Source: JAFDZV01 sp966128725 (GTDB taxonomy: Bacteria; Bacteroidota; Ignavibacteria; OLB7). Taken from it: a DNA stretch of 9,717 nucleotides. The position numbers and the translations under genes are program-made. Location of the stretch: the NCBI GenBank assembly GCA_966128725.1, contig CBHYLN010000169.1:1-9717 (forward strand), in the 5' to 3' direction. Under the pieces are notes generated by a model. It made no database searches. It saw only the letters and a list, made by a program, of their open reading frames with translations, and had not been told where the DNA came from. Shown here in pieces: positions 6,307 through 9,717 of this stretch. The stretch's first letter is position 1; every line of letters begins with the position of its first letter.

Positions 6307-6720
6307 ATGAACGTATCAACACTACGCAAGGCATTGCTTTGCATGGCTGCCGCCGTCGCGGCGGTCCTCATGTTTGCCGCTACCCCAGGCGCGCAGGCCC
6401 AGCCATGCTCCCCATGCCCGACATACTGGGTGGAGTACGACTACATCTTCCCGCCATGTACCGACACTGTCTTCGTTGATATCGACTGGATGAACGGCAT
6501 CACCACCAGCAACTGGAGTCTTACGGACGGCCACATTACCTATCCAACCCCGATGCCGTTGAGCGGCGTGCGTGACGTTCGTATCAATGGTGTCTCGATC
6601 CCATTGGGCGGCATCGTAAAGATCCCATATACCTGTGGTCCTTTGCCGAACATGTGCCTGGAATGCGAAGTGCGCTGCAATCCGTGCCTGGAAATCAAGA
6701 TCAAGCTTGTTCCCTGCTAG
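6307..6720 (+). CDS. Small secreted Cys-rich protein of unknown function
   Basis: The predicted 137-aa protein has a standard Sec signal: MNVSTLRKA, a hydrophobic Ala-rich core, and cleavage near AQA|QP (31/32). The mature chain of about 106 residues has nine Cys (34, 37, 51, 110, 117, 120, 124, 127, 137). These include three CxxC pairs, CSPC, CLEC and CNPC, and the chain ends in Cys. The central part alternates polar and hydrophobic residues (VRDVRINGVSIPLGGIVKIPY), suggesting a beta fold with disulfides or a metal site. No CxxCH, so it is not a cytochrome. ATG 6307 is chosen over upstream in-frame ATGs because GGAG lies 9 nt before it and the signal peptide starts there. It has its own dyad upstream and its own terminator, so it is probably a single-gene unit. 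No family is recognised. Confidence 0.78.
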   Translation: MNVSTLRKALLCMAAAVAAVLMFAATPGAQAQPCSPCPTYWVEYDYIFPPCTDTVFVDIDWMNGITTSNWSLTDGHITYPTPMPLSGVRDVRINGVSIPLGGIVKIPYTCGPLPNMCLECEVRCNPCLEIKIKLVPC

Positions 6721-6740
6721 AATGCGCAGGCTGAACTGAA

Positions 6741-6758
6741 GCCGCCCGTCTGGGCGGC
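6741..6758 (+). terminator. GC hairpin after the 6307 gene
   Basis: Perfect 7-bp stem GCCGCCC (6741-6747), loop GTCT, GGGCGGC (6752-6758), 20 bp past the stop codon and followed by the AT-rich GATATATTT. It probably acts together with the stronger terminator a few bases downstream. Confidence 0.5.
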
Positions 6759-6767
6759 GATATATTT

Positions 6768-6807
6768 CGAGGAGGGTGCCCCGTGCACTTTCCTCGATTT
6801 TTTTTTT
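6768..6807 (+). terminator. Intrinsic terminator
   Basis: Stem CGAGGAGGGTGC (6768-6779) pairs with GCACTTTCCTCG (6785-6796) over 12 positions, two of them G-U. The loop is CCCGT, and A plus ten T follow (6798-6807). This is a textbook rho-independent terminator for the rightward transcript of the 6307 gene. Confidence 0.85.
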
Positions 6808-7083
6808 GTACGCCTGGCCATATCCGTGTGTTGAGCCAAACGACGGGAGGAACGGGACGTGCCCCTGGCGCCCCCGCACGTGTGGTGGGGGAGGATGTTG
6901 CGGGCATGAGGGCGGTGCCGCGCCGAATGCGGAGCCGACATGTAATGGATTCCGCGGAGGCTGGCCCTGATACGTTCGCTCCGTTGCGTGTCATGCCGTA
7001 AAGGGCCCGCTCGGGCGCCCGCGCATGCCGCGATCCGGGCGCCGGCGCGATGGCGGATGAACAACGGTATCCCCCGGATCTCC
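6808..7083 (+). other. Gene-free stretch upstream of the 7084 gene
   Basis: No coding signal is convincing. A hairpin CCCCCGC (6873-6879) / GTGGGGG is possible with one G-U pair. GC-rich palindromic fragments such as GGGCGCCC lie around 7013-7020. The frame of the next gene is open back to 6988, but that N-terminal extension (Arg/Ala/Pro-rich) does not look like protein. Confidence 0.4.
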
Positions 7084-7665
7084 ATGCAGCACATCCATCT
7101 TCAGTACATCCTTGCCCTTCTCCTCGGCATCTCCTGTGCTTCCTGCACCTACGTACGCAGCTATCACTATCGTGCCTGTGAATCGGACCACCAATCCATG
7201 CCGGTGATTTATGATGATTCCTCGGTCACCATTTCCGTGTCATCCGATGTATGGTTGAAGACAGGCGACGAGACGCACCTTGTCTGGGTTGCCAGCCGTG
7301 AGCCCTGTGTTGTGGACGACATCGGCATTTGTGTGGTGGCTGTGCCGGTGAATGGGGATACATCACGGAGTGTTCCACAACACGTGTATGCGTGGTCAAG
7401 CACTCCATCCGGTGGAATACGCGATCCGAAGACGGTGTCGTCCGTCAGTTCCCTTCCCGAACAGTACCGTGCGATCGTCGAGCCCTGGTGTTGGCCGATT
7501 ACGTACCGCTTCGAGTCCGAATCCAGCCTGCCCGACCGGGATTTCCCGGTGTGGTTGGAGCTGCACATGCGGTTGATCGTGGCGCAGCGTATTATTGTTG
7601 TCGATCGTGTTATCCCCATGTGCCGCAGGCGCGAGGGGTACTGGCGGTACTGGTTTGATTGTTGA
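7084..7665 (+). CDS. Putative lipoprotein of unknown function
   Basis: The predicted 193-aa protein starts MQHIHLQYILALLLGISCASC, a short lipoprotein-type signal with the acceptor Cys at residue 18 or 21 (GISC is an imperfect lipobox, CASC an alternative). The mature region alternates short hydrophobic and polar runs (VTISVSSDVWLK, VDDIGICVVAVPV, WLELHMRLIVAQRIIVVDRVI), as in a beta-rich protein, and ends in a basic and aromatic tail, CRRREGYWRYWFDC. It has Trp and Cys pairs in EPWCWPITYRF. No family is recognised. In-frame starts also exist at 6988 and 7057. 7084 is preferred because the signal peptide begins there and a GGA lies 6 nt upstream, but 7057 (nine residues longer) cannot be excluded. 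Its transcript starts after the terminator at 6807. Confidence 0.65.
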   Translation: MQHIHLQYILALLLGISCASCTYVRSYHYRACESDHQSMPVIYDDSSVTISVSSDVWLKTGDETHLVWVASREPCVVDDIGICVVAVPVNGDTSRSVPQHVYAWSSTPSGGIRDPKTVSSVSSLPEQYRAIVEPWCWPITYRFESESSLPDRDFPVWLELHMRLIVAQRIIVVDRVIPMCRRREGYWRYWFDC

Positions 7666-7805
7666 GTGCGGTTGGCACCGGGATGTGGTATCGGAACATT
7701 GGGCCGCGGGCATGAAGCGAACGTCCCGACCGTTGGCTGTTCGCCTGGCGCCATTTCCGTGGCCTGGATGCCAGCGAGATCGCCGTGCTGTTGTAGATTT
7801 GCGCC

Positions 7806-8774
7806 ATGCCCGTTCTCCCCTCCGCCTACATTCCGCCGCCGTTGCTGGGCGGTGGGCACACACAGACAATATTCCCAACGCTTTTCCGAACGGTGCACGG
7901 CGTGCTGTACCGTCGCGAACGCATTGCCACGCCCGACGGCGATTTCCTGGATCTTGATTGGGCCGGCGCCGGCACGGCCGGGCGCCTGGCGGTCCTGTGC
8001 CACGGCCTTGAAGGGGATACCCAGCGATCATACATGCTGGGCATGGCGCGCGCGCTGCTGCGCGATGGCTGGGATGTGCTGGCCTGGAATTACCGGGGAT
8101 GTGGCGGCGAGCCGAATTGGTTGCTCCGCTCGTACCACAGCGGCGCCACCGAGGATCTGGACACCGTTGTGCGCCATGTGGTTGCCGCGGGCACGCATCA
8201 ACGGATCGCGCTTGTCGGGTTCAGCCTGGGCGGGAATCTGGTCCTGAAATATGTTGGCGAACGCGGCGGCGCCATCGATCCCCGCATCGCCGCCACCGTT
8301 GCCTTCTCGGCGCCATGCGACCTTCGCGCCAGTGCCGATCGCCTTGCCATGCCCGATGCCCGCATTTACATGCGCCGATTCATCGTGTCGCTGGCGGCCA
8401 AGATTCGCGAAAAGGCAGCACGATTTCCGGGCCAGGTGGATACCGCCGCCTTTGCAACCGTGCGCACCTTCCATCAGTTCGATGACCTGTACACAGCGCC
8501 GCTGCACGGCTTTGCCGGCGCGGAGGATTATTGGGCCCGCGCCAGCAGTTGCTTCCTGCTTGGCGATATCCGCGTGCCAACGCTGATGGTGAGCGCGCGC
8601 AACGATCCCTTCCTGGCCGGCGGGTGTTATCCGCGGGAGCAGGCCGAGGCCAATCCCATGCTGTGCCTGGAGATGCCCCGTTCGGGCGGTCATCTTGGTT
8701 TTGTGGCGTTTGGGGATGCGGGGCGATATTGGTCCGAACGCAGGGCCGTGGAGTTCCTGAGCCAGACGGCATAA
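7806..8774 (+). CDS. YheT-type alpha/beta hydrolase
   Basis: The predicted 322-aa cytoplasmic protein has the YheT / 'AB hydrolase-4' signature from its first residues: PPLLGGGHTQTIFPTLFR (11-28), the HGLEG oxyanion loop (66-70), and AWNYRGCGGEPN (93-104). The catalytic triad is visible: Ser140 in the nucleophile elbow GFSLGGN, Asp267 in SARNDPF and His296 in SGGHLGF. Length is normal for the family. These enzymes are probable carboxylesterases or thioesterases, and the natural substrate is usually unknown. An in-frame TAG at 7794-7796 means ATG 7806 is the first possible ATG. No Shine-Dalgarno is seen, so initiation may be leaderless or depend on weak context. The DinB-like gene follows in the same direction after 115 bp. 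Confidence 0.92.
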   Translation: MPVLPSAYIPPPLLGGGHTQTIFPTLFRTVHGVLYRRERIATPDGDFLDLDWAGAGTAGRLAVLCHGLEGDTQRSYMLGMARALLRDGWDVLAWNYRGCGGEPNWLLRSYHSGATEDLDTVVRHVVAAGTHQRIALVGFSLGGNLVLKYVGERGGAIDPRIAATVAFSAPCDLRASADRLAMPDARIYMRRFIVSLAAKIREKAARFPGQVDTAAFATVRTFHQFDDLYTAPLHGFAGAEDYWARASSCFLLGDIRVPTLMVSARNDPFLAGGCYPREQAEANPMLCLEMPRSGGHLGFVAFGDAGRYWSERRAVEFLSQTA

Positions 8775-8792
8775 CACGTCGCCTACCACGGC

Positions 8793-8853
8793 GCCCGATC
8801 TGTAACGGGCAGCGGCGGGTCCTGTCCGTCGACATCGGCTGGCTTTCGCCGGC
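8793..8853 (+). other. Small hairpins between hydrolase and DinB-like gene
   Basis: GCCCG (8793-8797) pairs with CGGGC (8806-8810). GCTGGC (8838-8843) pairs with GCCGGC (8848-8853) around TTTC, with one G-U. There is no T-tract. They may weaken read-through from the hydrolase gene, but cotranscription with the next gene remains possible. Confidence 0.3.
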
Positions 8854-8889
8854 GGGTTCATCCTTTGCACATTCAATCCCGGAGCCTAC

Positions 8890-9399
8890 ATGCACGCACT
8901 GTTGACCTCGCAGTATCTGGCCGCGCTCGCAATGTTGCGCAATGCCATGGTTGCCTGCCCCGACGAGCTCTGGGCCGGCACACAGGACACCAATCAGTTC
9001 TGGCGCATCGCCTACCATGCGCTGTTCTATGTGGACTTCTATCTCTCGCCATCGGAGGAAGCCTTTGTTCCGTGGGAGCATGGCATCATTGATGCGAATT
9101 TCATGAGCGCCGAACTTCCCGCGCGCGCCGATGGGTTGCCGCCGTACAACACCCGCGCGGAATTGCTTGCCTATGCCGACACGATTGCGGCTGGGCTGCG
9201 CGAGCGTCTGGCGGCCGACCCATTGGAGCAGTATTCCGGTTTTGAGTGGATATCCTTTTCGCGGACCGAGCTGCATGTGTACAGTATTCGCCACGCGCAG
9301 CACCACGCCGGCCAACTGACCGAGCGGCTTGCCGCCAATGGGCACCGCGGCGCCACGTGGATTGGGCTGGTGCGACCGACCGGAGAGCTGGTACGCTGA
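8890..9399 (+). CDS. DinB-like four-helix metal-binding protein
   Basis: The predicted 169-aa protein has the DinB/YfiT superfamily pattern: a helical N-terminus (about 4-25), the first metal ligand in RIAYHALFYVDFYL (His43), a variable middle, and the paired ligands in YSIRHAQHHAGQLTERL (His135 and His139, H-x3-H). These three His residues would bind a divalent metal between helices. Members often act as thiol-dependent transferases (bacillithiol or mycothiol type) or are unassigned; the cofactor here cannot be told. The RNAM...ELW and FWRIAYH segments fit members of this superfamily in many phyla. GGAG precedes the ATG by 5 nt. The name comes from a DNA-damage gene of Bacillus subtilis, but a role in repair is not implied. 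Confidence 0.85.
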   Translation: MHALLTSQYLAALAMLRNAMVACPDELWAGTQDTNQFWRIAYHALFYVDFYLSPSEEAFVPWEHGIIDANFMSAELPARADGLPPYNTRAELLAYADTIAAGLRERLAADPLEQYSGFEWISFSRTELHVYSIRHAQHHAGQLTERLAANGHRGATWIGLVRPTGELVR

Positions 9400-9416
9400 T
9401 GTTGTGACGGCACGAA

Positions 9417-9717
9417 CGGCATCCGTCCGGCCTTCCTTCGCGCGCCTTTGCGTCCTTTGCGGTGAATTCCTCCGAACCGCATAACGCAACCGCGAGCTGT
9501 ATACCCGGATATACAGGGCGTGGCCCGCGTATGCCGGCATCCGCCCGGCCTTCCTTCGCGCGCCTTTGCGTCCTTTGCGGTGAATTCCTCCGAACCGCAT
9601 AACGCAACCGCGAGCTGTATACCCGGATATACAGGGCGTGGCCCGCGTATGCCGGCATCCGCCCGGCCTTCCTTCGCGCGCCTTTGCGTCCTTTGCGGTG
9701 AATTCCTCCGAACCGCA
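9417..9717. repeat. 118-bp tandem repeat, at least 2.55 copies, running off the edge
   Basis: Units are 9417-9534, 9535-9652 and a partial one from 9653 to the edge. I find one difference (T at 9426, C in the other copies). Each unit contains CCTTTGCGTCCTTTGCGG, a motif seen in intergenic repeats of many bacteria, then GAATTCCTCCGAACCGC. A perfect dyad follows, CTGTATA-CCCGGA-TATACAG (9497-9516 and 9615-9634). There are no spacers of unrelated sequence, so this is not CRISPR. The long predicted minus-strand ORFs over this region are translations of the repeat. Confidence 0.9.

Noticed and set aside
7209..8003. 264-aa minus-strand ORF
   Set aside because: Antisense to the 7084 lipoprotein and the hydrolase start; low-complexity composition with no motif, whereas the plus strand has a signal peptide and a known family.
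8028..8876. 282-aa minus-strand ORF
   Set aside because: Antisense shadow of the YheT-type hydrolase, whose full catalytic triad is on the plus strand.
9497..9516. LexA-type SOS box (CTGTATA...TATACAG)
   Set aside because: The Escherichia coli LexA box is CTG-N10-CAG; here the spacing is CTG-N14-CAG, and it is inside a repeat with no gene downstream in view.
8380..9600. 406-aa minus-strand ORF
   Set aside because: It lies antisense to the hydrolase and DinB-like genes and its N-terminal part translates the 118-bp tandem repeat; no protein motif.
9417..9717. CRISPR array
   Set aside because: The 118-bp units are contiguous and almost identical, with no unique spacers and no cas gene in view.

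Overview
The window is GC-rich, with compact genes and structured intergenic regions. It looks chromosomal and comes from a Gram-negative environmental bacterium. The evidence is two lipoprotein-type signals, a periplasmic di-heme protein and two further exported proteins. I cannot assign a phylum from sequence alone. The lipoprotein style and small Cys-rich exported proteins recall the Bacteroidota/Chlorobiota/Kapabacteria neighbourhood, but that is an impression, not evidence. I see no tRNA, rRNA, CRISPR array, transposase or phage gene.

Layout, left to right. 1-420 holds a GC hairpin, a possible 5' end of a leftward gene running off the edge, and a small dyad. 421-1548 (+) encodes a GNAT acetyltransferase fused to a helix-turn-helix region and a DUF2087 domain. 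It converges on 1661-3109 (-), a di-heme cytochrome c oxidoreductase (DUF1111/DHOR family). 3276-4097 (-) encodes an unrecognised lipoprotein behind a leader dense in inverted repeats. 4098-5404 has no convincing gene; it holds that leader, a 20-bp dyad (4401-4420), a palindromic dispersed-type element (4718-4865) and a G-quadruplex candidate.

5405-5857 and 6307-6720 (both +) encode small exported Cys-rich proteins of unknown function. Each is followed by strong hairpins, and the second by a textbook intrinsic terminator (6768-6807). 7084-7665 (+) encodes another unrecognised putative lipoprotein. 7806-8774 (+) encodes a YheT-type alpha/beta hydrolase and 8890-9399 (+) a DinB-like four-helix protein. 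From 9417 to the right edge there is a 118-bp tandem repeat, 2.55 copies, nearly identical.

The most notable signal is a near-identical 20-bp inverted repeat (GAGTACA-N6-TGTACTC) about 300 bp upstream of the 3276-4097 lipoprotein gene and about 200 bp upstream of the 6307-6720 Cys-rich gene. It has the same orientation relative to each gene, although the genes lie on opposite strands. This suggests one regulator controlling a small set of exported proteins of unknown role. The flanking enzymes look like ordinary housekeeping or accessory genes with no evident pathway link.
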